Shown one piece after another: positions 28,222-37,529 of a DNA stretch of 64,000 nucleotides (its first letter is position 1; every line of letters begins with the position of its first letter). Source of the DNA: Pseudomonas sp. B20(2017) (lineage in GTDB: Bacteria; Pseudomonadota; Gammaproteobacteria; Pseudomonadales; Pseudomonadaceae); assembly GCF_002113125.1 (NCBI RefSeq), contig NZ_NEJP01000003.1:1-64000 (forward strand). Direction: 5' to 3'. The notes under the pieces are model-generated. The model ran no database searches. It saw only the letters and a program-made list of their open reading frames with translations, and was not told where the DNA came from. The position numbers and the translations under genes were made by a program.

Positions 28222-29910
28222 TCAGGCGAAGACGAAACTCGAATCCGACAGGTTAGCCACACCCACCCCGATCAGCGTCACGGCAAAGTCGCCAATCTTC
28301 AGCACGGTATCGCTCCCGGACTGCGACGCGTGTTGCTTGTAGTCGTAGCCCTGCCCCGCGCCTTCGACGCCCATGAACACCAGTTTGTCGTTGCCCTGGT
28401 AGCCATTGATCGCGTCGAAGCCGAAGGCGCCACTGAACAGGAAGGTGTTGTTGCCACCCACCGCGCTCATCACGTCATTGCCGGCGCCGCCAACGAAGAT
28501 CACGTGGGCCTTGTCGCTTTGCAGGAGATCGTTACCGCCGAGGCCGAACAGCCAGTCGCCGTCAGCGGTGGCTTTCAGGGTGTCGCCCATGGCGCCGCCG
28601 CTGAGCGAATGGTTGTACTGGGTCAGTTCGGCACCGTTGGCCAGGCCTTTGGCGGTGACGGACCAGGTGATTTCCTTGCTGCCCCACCACGAACCCGACT
28701 CCTTGCTCACCAGCGCGCCGATGTCACGGGTCATGCTGATGCCGCCATAGGCGTCACGCACGTACAGTGTGCCGTCGCCGTCGTTGGCGAAGCTGAAGTT
28801 CTGCAACGGCTTTTGCAGCTCGAAAGTGTTGTGGCCCTGGCCACCGAGCAGGATGTTGAAACCGCCGTCGTCACGGAAACGGTCATCGCCGCCCAGGCCT
28901 TCCAGGAAGTCGTTGCCCGCCCCGCCCTTGAGCCAGTCACCGCTGTCGGTGCCGATGAAGAACGTGCTGCCGGTGTGCGGCTCGCCGCTGCGGCCCAGAT
29001 CCTCGACCCAGGTCTTGCCCCGCGACGCTTCCTCAAGGTTGGAGACGATGATGGTCGAGTCCTTGTGGGTCAGGCCGTAGAACTTCGACGCGATCACCCG
29101 ATTCAGGCCGTCGGCATACCCCAGCGAGCTGTGGGCCGACCAGTTCAGCGGATTGGCGATGCTGAACGGCACCAGGTTCTGCGCAGTGGATGCGTAGTTG
29201 TCGTTGAAGTTGACGATGTTGTCGGTGGTCGAGTCGTGCGGCTTGTCGTGCTTGCCCATCGACGCGGTACTGAACGTGGTGCCGTCGAGCACGCGGAACA
29301 CTGGGTCGTTCTCGTAACCGATGTTCAGCACGTTGGTGCCGGTGCTGCTCTGGGTCGGCGAGGCGAACGAAATGTAATTGGCGTCCTTGAAAAAACCGCC
29401 CCAGTTGCTCGCACTCAGCTCCGCCACGCTGTTGACCCCGAGACCGCCGAGGCTGTGGCCGCTGATCAATACGTCCTTGGCCGCGATGCCGTGGGCGACG
29501 GCGAAAGCGGCCACCGATTTGAGCAGGTTGTCGAAGGCGTTTTTCGCGTACTGGGTGGCGTAATCCGTCGGACCGATGGCGGCCAGCAGGTTGTTTTTCA
29601 TGTCGCCGAAGGTGTCGCTGTAACCCAGCCCGCCGGTGCCCCGGAAGGCCACGCCGATGCCGATCAGCTTGCCCGCGGCGTCGTACTTGCCGAGCACTTC
29701 GGCTTCGGCACTGGTGAAGCCGTCCTTCTCGCCGAAGAACGTGCCCTGCGCCCCGACCTTGCCCTGATAGCCCAGCGCCGTGGCGCCGATCGGCTTCCAG
29801 CCAGTGCCGGGCAACGCCTGCCCGGTCGGCGTGTAGGCATACAGCGTCAGGGCGATGGCATCGCTGTACAGCGCTTTGCCGTCGGCATTTTTGTAATCGA
29901 ACAATCCCAT
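28222..29910 (-). CDS. pueB: Family I.3 lipase / polyurethanase PueB-like
   Basis: A 562-residue paralogue of the next gene downstream. The triad is S153 (GHSLGG, 151-156), D202 (GYENDPVF) and H260 (NWSAHSS). It lacks the roughly 55-residue lid-region insert that PueA has near its N-terminus, so substrate access should differ. The RTX region is eroded: GGAGNDFLEG and GGAGNDVMSA are clear, but other units have lost Gly or Asp (GLGGDDRFRD, QSDKAHVIFV). The C-terminus (LSDSSFVFA) is a plausible type I secretion signal though less acidic than that of PueA. A terminator-like hairpin lies only about 22 bases before its ATG. Confidence 0.92.
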   Translation of the reverse strand: MGLFDYKNADGKALYSDAIALTLYAYTPTGQALPGTGWKPIGATALGYQGKVGAQGTFFGEKDGFTSAEAEVLGKYDAAGKLIGIGVAFRGTGGLGYSDTFGDMKNNLLAAIGPTDYATQYAKNAFDNLLKSVAAFAVAHGIAAKDVLISGHSLGGLGVNSVAELSASNWGGFFKDANYISFASPTQSSTGTNVLNIGYENDPVFRVLDGTTFSTASMGKHDKPHDSTTDNIVNFNDNYASTAQNLVPFSIANPLNWSAHSSLGYADGLNRVIASKFYGLTHKDSTIIVSNLEEASRGKTWVEDLGRSGEPHTGSTFFIGTDSGDWLKGGAGNDFLEGLGGDDRFRDDGGFNILLGGQGHNTFELQKPLQNFSFANDGDGTLYVRDAYGGISMTRDIGALVSKESGSWWGSKEITWSVTAKGLANGAELTQYNHSLSGGAMGDTLKATADGDWLFGLGGNDLLQSDKAHVIFVGGAGNDVMSAVGGNNTFLFSGAFGFDAINGYQGNDKLVFMGVEGAGQGYDYKQHASQSGSDTVLKIGDFAVTLIGVGVANLSDSSFVFA

Positions 29911-29931
29911 GTTGTGCTCTCTCTTCCTTTC

Positions 29932-29960
29932 AAAAACGGCAGTTCCCTAAAGAACTGCCG
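29932..29960 (-). terminator. Terminator/attenuator between the autotransporter and pueB
   Basis: On the minus strand CGGCAGTTC (29960-29952) pairs with GAACTGCCG (29945-29937) around a 6-base loop and is followed by TTTTTG. It lies just after the autotransporter stop (29968) and directly before the pueB ribosome site, so it would reduce, not fully block, transcription into the lipase genes. Confidence 0.8.
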
Positions 29961-29967
29961 CTACCCC

Positions 29968-32900
29968 TTAGAACTGCCAGTCCAGCGTCAGGCCCACACC
30001 GTGGTCCTTTTCGTTGGAGCCGATCAGCCCGTTGTAGTCCAGGTTGACCCGGACATCGCGATTCAGCGCCAGCCCGGCGCGTACGCCGACCACCGCTGCA
30101 TCTCGATCCATCGACACGCTTTGCACGGTGAACGCACTGTTGCCATTGACGAAGGCCAAGTGACTGTCGGCATCCACGCTACTCAGGTTGTGCTGCCAGC
30201 CCAGGCTTGCGCCCAGTTCCAGCTGGTGTTTCTCCGACAGGGCAAACGTGCGTTTGGCCCGTACACCGAAGGTCGACAACACCACGTCGCGGTTGTCTTC
30301 ACCGCCCTTCAGTGCGGCGGCATCACCCTTCTCGGTGAAGCTGTCGCTGTTGAGGTGCACGTAGGCCAGATTGGCGAACGGCTCCAGGTTCATCGGTTGC
30401 AGGCCCAGGTCGTAGGCCGCTTCGGTGAACAGTTGCGCGGTGGTCGCATCGCGCTTGGTTTTCTGTTTGCCGCTGACGCCACCGAATTGCAGGTCGCGTT
30501 TGACGTCAATGCGATGCCAGCTGTAGGCCGCACCGGCGGTCAGACGCAGCGCATCGATCTGATGTCCCAGGTATGCACCCAAGTGATAGCTATCGACCGA
30601 GGCGGACGAATGCGTACCCTCGCCCATGCTCAACGAGCTGTCGCTATAACCGGTAACGAAACCGAGACGGGTATCTTCAGCGATCAAACCGTCGACACCG
30701 GCCAGCAGGCCGCCGATGGAGCTGGTGGAATCGGCGTATTTGGCCCCTCCATCGCTCTTGCCCCATGAACCCAGCACTTTGACCCAGGCGTTGCTGCGGT
30801 CATCGGTCGGCGCGCCGGCATCGAACAGATCACGCTCGCGCAGGCGTTCGCCCACGGCATCACGCAGGTAGCGGCTGTCGTTGATCAGCAGCGTGCCGAT
30901 GGCCGGATGAATCTCGCCGGACAGTTGCTGGAAAGCATCCTGCGCAGCGGCCGCCGACGGCGACAGCAACAGGGTTTCGAACAGCGCATTGCCGGCGCCG
31001 AGGCGTTCGGCAGCGGCACCGACCGCGCGCTGGTTCGGGGTCAGGCCGACGCTGGCGAACGAGGCGCCATTACGACCGACGTCCAGTTGCACACCGCTTG
31101 CCGAGTAAGCCAGGGTGCCGCCGAGGAACGCGTAGTCGGGCAACACTTGGCCGAACTGCCCTTCAATGCCGCCCGCTGCCTGCAAGATGTTGAACTGGCT
31201 GCCCAGCAGGCTCTTCACTTCGCCGGTGGTCAACAGCGTCGGGCTGTTTTCCAGCGACATGGTTACGGTTGCACCTTCGATCACCGCTTTGCCGCCGGCG
31301 ACGATCCGGTCGCTGCTGGTCGGCGACACTTCTACCGCATAGGTCGAACCTGGCGCGAAGGTCACGTCACCCGCCACATTCAAGGTGCCGATGGAATTGC
31401 CCGGCGCCACAGTACCGCCGCTGTTGGCGGTCAGCGCACCGATCCGGCCGTTACCGCCGAGGATGCCGCCGTCATTGACCGTGACCGCCGATTGCAGTGA
31501 GCCGTTGATTGCCAGTCGCCCCTGATTGACCAGGGTCGGGCCGCTGTAGGTGTTATTGCCGGTCAGCACCAGGGTGCCGATGCCTTGCTTGGTCAGACCA
31601 CCATGGCCGGAAATATCGTTGCGCCAGGTGTCGAGCCCGCAGGTGATGTCGTTGCACACGCGCTCGGTGGGTTTGCCCGCATCGATGATCGCGCCGATGC
31701 CCGGCAGATCGGCCACGAACTGGCCGGAGCCGTAGGCACCCTGGATGCGGAACTCTTCAGGAATGTCCTGCTCGGTGACGAACATCGCCGGGCCATCGAT
31801 GCCCTTGCGCAGGTTGATCATGCCCCAGCCGTACAACGCATCGATGCCCGGTGCGCCGAGGTCGGTGGCCGTGGTGCGCAACACGCTGGCGACCTGATCG
31901 CCGGACATGTACGGGAAGCGTTCCATCAGCACGGCAATGGAACCGGCCACGTGCGGCGCGGCCATCGAGGTGCCGTTGTAGTTCTTGTAGCCGGTGGTGA
32001 GGTTGTCGGCGTTGGTGCCTTCGATGATCGAGCTGAAGATTTTCGTACCCGGTGCCGAGACGCAGAAGCTCGCGGTGTAGCCGCAGCGCGAAGAGAACGT
32101 ACTCATGATGTACGGATTGGCACTGGCCAGATCCGGGTTCTTTTGCAGGGCGGCGACGGTGATCCAGTTCGGCGCGATGTCCGGGACGAAGTAACCGAGA
32201 CCGGCGATGGCGTCCGGGTTGTTCAGGTTGTAGTCGTTGCCCGCCGCGAAAATCGTCACGATCCCGCTGCGCGCGGCGGCGATTGCGCCGTCGTAGGCGC
32301 CGCCGGGTCTGGTGCCCAGCAATGTGCGGATTTCGTTGAACTGCACTTGCGCATCGTTAACGGTGAAGTGCGGATACGCCGGGTCACGGCCGCCGAGGTC
32401 GAAACGGTCGGTGATGCCGATGCCCCAGCTGTTGTTGATGATTCGCGCACCGCTGGCGATCAGCGCATCCCAGCCGGCCTTGTACACCGCGCCGTCGTTG
32501 CCGCGCACGATGCCGTCTTCCGGGCCCGGGTCGCCGTTGTCGGCGCTGATGATCTGCGCGCCGAACGCCACGCCGTGCATCGGCCCGCCGTCACGGCTGC
32601 CGGCGGCGATACCGCCGACGTGGGTGCCGTGGGCGCCAAGCTTGCCGTCGGAACCGACCGAGGGCGAACCGTCATAACGGAACGCGTCCCCGGCTTTGAC
32701 CGGGATGTAGGGGTCGGTGTATTCGCGGATTCCCGAGGTCACCAGGGTAATGACCTTGTTGCTGCCGGAGAACTCCGGGTGCGCGGCGTAGACCGGCTGG
32801 TCGAAGATCCCCAGTTTCACGCCTTTACCGGTGTAACCGGCGGCGTAGGCGTAATCCGCGCCGATGGCGCCCAGGCCCCAGTCGGCCTGGAATTCGGCGC

Positions 32901-33054
32901 TGCGCCAACTGCCCGGATCCCCTGCCCGACCGCTTTCGACGTAGGGCGCCGCGTGTGCGCTGCCCCAGGTGGCCAGTGCGCAGAGCAAGGCGAAGTTGAG
33001 AGTTTTCAGGCGAAAGCATCCACCCGATTGCGCGGGGGTGTTGTTGTTTTTCAT
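29968..33054 (-). CDS. pspA: Subtilisin-like (S8) autotransporter serine protease A
   Basis: A 1028-residue type Va autotransporter. A signal peptide (LNFALLCALATWGSAHA) leads to an S8 protease domain (about 60-430) with H142 (AHGTHVGGIAAG), the oxyanion NNSWG/AAGND region and S363 (NGTSMAAPHVAG). The Asp site reads GIFDQPVYAAHPEF (D85), not the usual DSG. Residues about 490-700 carry autotransporter beta-strand repeats (LTGNNTYSGPTLVNQGRL), and the last 270 form the barrel, ending in LTLDWQF. The symbol is borrowed from the psp genes at the apr-pue locus of P. chlororaphis. It sits between pspB and the lipase genes; AAGGAAGG precedes the ATG. Confidence 0.92.
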   Translation of the reverse strand: MKNNNTPAQSGGCFRLKTLNFALLCALATWGSAHAAPYVESGRAGDPGSWRSAEFQADWGLGAIGADYAYAAGYTGKGVKLGIFDQPVYAAHPEFSGSNKVITLVTSGIREYTDPYIPVKAGDAFRYDGSPSVGSDGKLGAHGTHVGGIAAGSRDGGPMHGVAFGAQIISADNGDPGPEDGIVRGNDGAVYKAGWDALIASGARIINNSWGIGITDRFDLGGRDPAYPHFTVNDAQVQFNEIRTLLGTRPGGAYDGAIAAARSGIVTIFAAGNDYNLNNPDAIAGLGYFVPDIAPNWITVAALQKNPDLASANPYIMSTFSSRCGYTASFCVSAPGTKIFSSIIEGTNADNLTTGYKNYNGTSMAAPHVAGSIAVLMERFPYMSGDQVASVLRTTATDLGAPGIDALYGWGMINLRKGIDGPAMFVTEQDIPEEFRIQGAYGSGQFVADLPGIGAIIDAGKPTERVCNDITCGLDTWRNDISGHGGLTKQGIGTLVLTGNNTYSGPTLVNQGRLAINGSLQSAVTVNDGGILGGNGRIGALTANSGGTVAPGNSIGTLNVAGDVTFAPGSTYAVEVSPTSSDRIVAGGKAVIEGATVTMSLENSPTLLTTGEVKSLLGSQFNILQAAGGIEGQFGQVLPDYAFLGGTLAYSASGVQLDVGRNGASFASVGLTPNQRAVGAAAERLGAGNALFETLLLSPSAAAAQDAFQQLSGEIHPAIGTLLINDSRYLRDAVGERLRERDLFDAGAPTDDRSNAWVKVLGSWGKSDGGAKYADSTSSIGGLLAGVDGLIAEDTRLGFVTGYSDSSLSMGEGTHSSASVDSYHLGAYLGHQIDALRLTAGAAYSWHRIDVKRDLQFGGVSGKQKTKRDATTAQLFTEAAYDLGLQPMNLEPFANLAYVHLNSDSFTEKGDAAALKGGEDNRDVVLSTFGVRAKRTFALSEKHQLELGASLGWQHNLSSVDADSHLAFVNGNSAFTVQSVSMDRDAAVVGVRAGLALNRDVRVNLDYNGLIGSNEKDHGVGLTLDWQF

Positions 33055-33106
33055 CCAGCGACCTTCCTTAGTGATGTTGCGAAAAAATCCGTGTATTCAG
33101 CCTCGT

Positions 33107-33137
33107 GATCGTTCCCACGCTCTGCGTGGGAACGATC
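33107..33137. repeat. Perfect 14-bp palindrome with TCT loop
   Basis: GATCGTTCCCACGC and GCGTGGGAACGATC flank a TCT loop in the 96-base spacer between the two autotransporter genes. A shorter copy with the same loop is at 14894-14914. With no T-tract it is better seen as a dispersed palindromic repeat than a terminator, though it could slow RNA decay or RNA polymerase. Confidence 0.8.
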
Positions 33138-33150
33138 ATCTCTCGGTGAG

Positions 33151-36102
33151 TCAGAACTGCCAGTTCAGGCTCAGGCCCACGCCGTGCTGCTTCTCGCGGC
33201 TGGCCAGTTGTCCGGTGTAATCAAGGTTGATCCGCACGTCGCGGGTCAGCGCCAGGCTGGCCTGTAGGCCAACCAGCGCAGCGTCGCGCACCAGCGGCGA
33301 GCTCTCGACCGTGTACGGTGCGCTGCAGCTGGCGAAACGCAAATGCTGTTCGGATTCGATGTCGGTCAGGCTGTGCTGCCAGCCAAGGTGTCCGCTCACT
33401 TCCAGCTTCTGTGCGGACGGCAGGTCGAAGGCCTTGATCGCCCGCACGCCAAGGGTGCTCAGCACTGCGTCGCGCTGGTCGTCGCCGCTTTTCAGCGCGG
33501 CGGCATCGCCCTTCTCGGTGAAACCGTCGGTGTCGAGGTGCACGTAGGCCAGGTTGGCAAACGGCTCCAGGGCCAGCGGTTGCAGGTTCAGTCGATAGGC
33601 CGCCTCGCCGAACACCTGAGTGGTGGCGGCATCGACCTTGGCTTTCTGTTTGGCGCTGACGTTGCCGTACTGCAAATCACGTTTCACGTCTGCGCGATGC
33701 CAGCTGTAGGCCGCGCCGGTACTCAGACGCCAGGCGCCGATGTCGTGCCCGGCGTAGGCGCCGAGGTGATAGCTGTCGACCTTGGCCGAGGAATGCGTGC
33801 CCGACCCCATGCTCAGCGAACTGTCGCTGTAACCGGTGACCAGACCGATGCGAGTTTGCTCGTCCAGCGCTCCGTCGACACCGGCCAGCAGGCCGCCAAT
33901 CGACGTGCTGTATCCAGCGGTGTCGTGGCGCGAGTCGGTTGTACCCCAGGCGCCGAGGGCTTTGATCCAGCCATTGCTTTGCGTGGCATTCGAGTCATGC
34001 AGGCGTTCGCCGATGGCGTCGCGTAGTTGGCGGCTGTCGTTGATCAGCACCGCGCCGAGGGCCGGGTAGATTTCGCCGCTCAACTGTTGAAAGGCTTGTT
34101 GCGCATCACTGACGGTTGCCGACAACAGCAGGCTTTCGTACACGGAATTGCCCGCGCCCAGACCTTCGACGGCAGTGGCCACGGAGCGCTGATTCGGGGT
34201 CTGGCCGACGCTGGCGAACGATGTTGCGTTGCGCTCGACATTCAAGCCGATGCCGTTACCGCTATAGGCCAGGCTGCCACCGATGAACAGGTAATCCGGC
34301 AGCACTGCACCGAACCGCCCCTGAATGCCGCCCGCCGCTTGCAGAATGTCGTACTGCCGGCCGAGCAGGCTGCTGGCCTCGGTGGTGCTGAGCAGCGTCG
34401 GGCTGTTTTCCAGCGACAGGCTGACGGTAGCGCCGTTGATGGATGCAGTGCCGCCGGCGACGATGCGGTCGCTGCTGGTCGGCGACAATTCCACCGCGTA
34501 GGTCGAACCCGGCGCGAAGGTCACGTCACCGGCCACGTTCAAAGTACCGATCGAATTGCCCGGTGCCACGCGGCCGCCGCTGTTGGCGGTCAGTGCGCCG
34601 ATCCGCCCGGAGCCGCCGAGGGTACCACCGTCATTGACGGTCACGGCCGACGTCAGCGAACCGTTCACTGTCAGCAGACCGCCATTGACCGTGGTCGGCC
34701 CGCGATAAGTGTTCTCACCGGTCAGAATCAGTCGTCCGTCACCGGACTTGATCAGACTGCCCTGATAGACGCGACCGGCCGCCGCTGCATCGCGAGCTGT
34801 GCCCACGGCGTAATCGGTCTGATCCTGTTGGCTGGCGCCGGCCGGCAGCCCGTTCTGCCAGCCTTTGCTTTGCAGCGTCTGCTGCCAGGCGTTGTGCTCG
34901 GCGAGGTCTTCGTTCTGGCGCTGGATCAGCGCTTTGTCGCTGATGTCATTGCTCCAGACATCGCTTTGTCCGGCCGCCAGATTGGCATTGAAGGCACCGA
35001 GCAATTGCCCCGGCCCGCGCATCGCCCGGTACAGGTTGGCCACGCCCCAGCCGACTCGCTCGGTCGGCGCGTCGGTTACCGAACCGTCGAGCTGAGTGGC
35101 CGTGGTCAGCAGCACTTCGAGTGCCTGCTGATTGTTCATGTACGGATAGCGCTCCATCACTAGCGCCAGTGCGCCGGTGGCATGAGGCGCGGCCATCGAG
35201 GTGCCGGACTTGATCGCATAACCGCCGTCGGGAATGGTGCTGTCGATCTTCGCGCCCGGCGTGGTGATGCACCAGTATTTGGCGAGGCCGCACTGGTTGT
35301 ACTTCTGCTGATTGCTTTGATCGAGACCGGAAACCGCCAGCCAATGGCCTTCCAGATCCGGCTGAAAGTACGGCAGCGCCGAGCGCACGCTGGCATTCGG
35401 ATAGCCGCTATTGCCGGCGCTGAACACGTTGATCACGCCACGACGGGAAACGTCCGCCGCCGCGTCCAGCCAGGTGCCCTTGTTCCAGTGCTGGGCATAA
35501 GCGGCGTGCAAATCCGCGAGCGTTCGGTAGCTGACATCCGGCGGCTGGCTGCCCCAACTGTTGTTGATCGCCCGCACACCGGCGTCGGCCAGGGCGTCGT
35601 ACACCGCTTTGAAGTAGCGCGGATCAGGATTGGGGCCGAACAGAAAACTGTCGTTCTTGTTGGTGTTGCCGACGTAGATTTGGGCGTTGTACGCCACACC
35701 ATGCATGCCGGTGCCATCGCGGGACGCACCCATAGTCCCGACCACGTGGGTGCCGTGGGAATCGTTGTTCGGGTTGAGGGTGCCGTTGACGTTGAACAGC
35801 GAGCCGTCGAGGTAGCTGCCACTGGCCAGTACCGGGTGATAACGGTCACGGGCGAACTCAGGATGAGCGGCGTCGAAACCGGAGTCCAGTGCGCCGATCT
35901 TCACGCCCTGGCCGGTGATGCCAGCGGCATAGGCCTGATCGGCCTGCATCCGGCCCAGGCCCCAGTCACGCAGGAATTCCGCGCTGCGCCAACTGGCCGG
36001 ATCGCCGGGTTTACCGGATTCGAGGTATTGGGCTTGAGCCTGGGCTGCAGAAATCACAAGCAGCAGGGTGCCGACCGAAATCGGCTTGATGCGTACGTCC
36101 AT
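33151..36102 (-). CDS. pspB: Subtilisin-like (S8) autotransporter serine protease B
   Basis: A 983-residue paralogue of the downstream autotransporter. A signal peptide (SVGTLLLVISAAQAQA) precedes an S8 domain with a complete standard triad: D73 (GALDSGFDAAHPEF), H116 (DSHGTHVVGTMG) and S302 (KSGTSMAAPHATG). A linker of about residues 395-460 differs from the paralogue, then beta-strand repeats (LTGENTYRGPTTVNGGLL) and a C-terminal barrel ending in LSLNWQF. It is expected to be exported by Sec and displayed or released at the cell surface by its own barrel, not by AprDEF. ATG 36102 is chosen over a GTG at 36111. It begins 57 bases after the aprF stop, in the same direction. Confidence 0.92.
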   Translation of the reverse strand: MDVRIKPISVGTLLLVISAAQAQAQYLESGKPGDPASWRSAEFLRDWGLGRMQADQAYAAGITGQGVKIGALDSGFDAAHPEFARDRYHPVLASGSYLDGSLFNVNGTLNPNNDSHGTHVVGTMGASRDGTGMHGVAYNAQIYVGNTNKNDSFLFGPNPDPRYFKAVYDALADAGVRAINNSWGSQPPDVSYRTLADLHAAYAQHWNKGTWLDAAADVSRRGVINVFSAGNSGYPNASVRSALPYFQPDLEGHWLAVSGLDQSNQQKYNQCGLAKYWCITTPGAKIDSTIPDGGYAIKSGTSMAAPHATGALALVMERYPYMNNQQALEVLLTTATQLDGSVTDAPTERVGWGVANLYRAMRGPGQLLGAFNANLAAGQSDVWSNDISDKALIQRQNEDLAEHNAWQQTLQSKGWQNGLPAGASQQDQTDYAVGTARDAAAAGRVYQGSLIKSGDGRLILTGENTYRGPTTVNGGLLTVNGSLTSAVTVNDGGTLGGSGRIGALTANSGGRVAPGNSIGTLNVAGDVTFAPGSTYAVELSPTSSDRIVAGGTASINGATVSLSLENSPTLLSTTEASSLLGRQYDILQAAGGIQGRFGAVLPDYLFIGGSLAYSGNGIGLNVERNATSFASVGQTPNQRSVATAVEGLGAGNSVYESLLLSATVSDAQQAFQQLSGEIYPALGAVLINDSRQLRDAIGERLHDSNATQSNGWIKALGAWGTTDSRHDTAGYSTSIGGLLAGVDGALDEQTRIGLVTGYSDSSLSMGSGTHSSAKVDSYHLGAYAGHDIGAWRLSTGAAYSWHRADVKRDLQYGNVSAKQKAKVDAATTQVFGEAAYRLNLQPLALEPFANLAYVHLDTDGFTEKGDAAALKSGDDQRDAVLSTLGVRAIKAFDLPSAQKLEVSGHLGWQHSLTDIESEQHLRFASCSAPYTVESSPLVRDAALVGLQASLALTRDVRINLDYTGQLASREKQHGVGLSLNWQF

Positions 36103-36159
36103 GTTCACCACTCGTTTTTGTTGTTTTGAGTCGAAGCTTTATGCGTTGAAACTACGGTG

Positions 36160-37515
36160 TTATTGCGTCCGTGGGCCTTGTCCGAAGGCCTCATCCACCC
36201 GCGCCAGATCCTGCTCGCTCAAGGTGCCCGCGTAGTAATGCAATTTGGTCCAGGCCATGAGGTAGTCATAGCGCGCCTGGGCCAGATCGCGGCGGGTGGT
36301 AAATAGTTGTTGCTCGGCGTTCAGTGCGTCGAGGTTGGTTCGCTCGCCTCCGAGAATGCTTTGCTTGGTCGACACCACCAGCGCTTCGGCCGAGGCCAGC
36401 GCCTTTTGGTAGGCGCGCAATTTGCTGACCCCGGACAGGCATGCGCTGAACTGGCGGCGCAGTTCGATCAGCGTCTCGCGGGTCTTGCCGTCCAGTTCGT
36501 ATTCAGCCTGTTCCATGGTGCGGCTGGCCTGACGAGTCGAGGCCGACACGCCGCCGCCGGCATACAACGGCACGCTGACTTCGAAACCGATGGTGTTGGT
36601 TTCGTAGCGCTGGTTGTAGGTGTTGCCGCTTTCCGATTCGTTCTGGCGCATCGTGGCGTAAGCGCTGACTTTCGGCAGGTGCCCGGCGCGATTGCGCTCG
36701 ACTTCGTACCGCGCCACTTCCACTGCCTGACGCTGAGACGCGAGGTTCGGGTTGTTGCTGACTGCCAGCTCATGCCAGGTATCGTAGTTGGCCGGCATCA
36801 AGGCGAACGTCTGGAAGTTCTGATCCAGCGGCGCCAGATCACTGATGTCCATCGCCGGCACGCCGACCAATGCGCCCAGCTCCCGGAGAGCGGCGTCCTG
36901 CTCGTCGCGGGCCTCGATTTCCTCGGCGGTCGCCAGTTCGTAACGCGACTCGGCTTCGAGAATATCGGTGCGAGTGCCCTCGCCCTGCTTGAACATGTGC
37001 TCGTTCTGCTGGAATTGCTGCTCGTACGCCTTCTTCTTGGCCTGCGCGATGTCGATCTGATCCTGGGCAAACAAGGCTTTGGTGTAGTTATCCAGTACGC
37101 GAACCAGAAGCTCCTGGCTCTTGCCGCGAAAGTTTTCGTCGGCAAACAGCGACTGAGCCACGCCCTTGCGATACGCCGCGTAGGCTTCGTAGTCGAGCAA
37201 CGGTTGTTGCAGGGTCAGGCTCGAGCCGTAGCTGTTGTAGTTACGCTCATCGGTGCGATTACGCGCACGTTCGTCGAGGGACGTGGCTTTCGACGAGTTG
37301 CGACCCTTGTTGTAGTTGTAACCCAGTTTTGGCAGCAACCCGGCGCGGCCGATGGCGCGGTTTTCAAGGCCTGCGTCGCGCTCCTTGATCGCGCCGAGGA
37401 ACACCGGGTCATTGCGCAACGCCTGTTCGTAGATCTCGAACGGCCCCATGGCCGCCACTGCACTGTTGCCCGCGAGCAGCGCGAACGCTGCCGCCAGCAT
37501 GGAAAGCTTATTCAT
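36160..37515 (-). CDS. aprF: AprF, TolC-family outer membrane component of type I secretion
   Basis: A 451-residue outer membrane efflux protein. It has a signal peptide (MLAAAFALLAGNSAVA) and the duplicated helix-strand pattern of TolC proteins, with long helices such as EQQFQQNEHMFKQGEGTRTDILEAESRYELA and the paired LGGERTNLDALNAEQQLF stretch. It forms the channel through which AprD and AprE export the RTX proteins. The ATG at 37515 lies 11 bases after AAGGA and gives the right signal peptide; an in-frame ATG at 37527 is possible. It follows aprE after 14 bases. Confidence 0.94.
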   Translation of the reverse strand: MNKLSMLAAAFALLAGNSAVAAMGPFEIYEQALRNDPVFLGAIKERDAGLENRAIGRAGLLPKLGYNYNKGRNSSKATSLDERARNRTDERNYNSYGSSLTLQQPLLDYEAYAAYRKGVAQSLFADENFRGKSQELLVRVLDNYTKALFAQDQIDIAQAKKKAYEQQFQQNEHMFKQGEGTRTDILEAESRYELATAEEIEARDEQDAALRELGALVGVPAMDISDLAPLDQNFQTFALMPANYDTWHELAVSNNPNLASQRQAVEVARYEVERNRAGHLPKVSAYATMRQNESESGNTYNQRYETNTIGFEVSVPLYAGGGVSASTRQASRTMEQAEYELDGKTRETLIELRRQFSACLSGVSKLRAYQKALASAEALVVSTKQSILGGERTNLDALNAEQQLFTTRRDLAQARYDYLMAWTKLHYYAGTLSEQDLARVDEAFGQGPRTQ

Positions 37516-37529
37516 ACAGCCGAACATCC

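Noticed and set aside
26269..30768. A 1499-codon open frame antisense to both lipase genes
   Set aside because: It mirrors the codon bias of the lipase and autotransporter genes on the other strand, has no domain or ribosome site, and its translation is low-complexity Val/Ala/Gln/Arg-rich.
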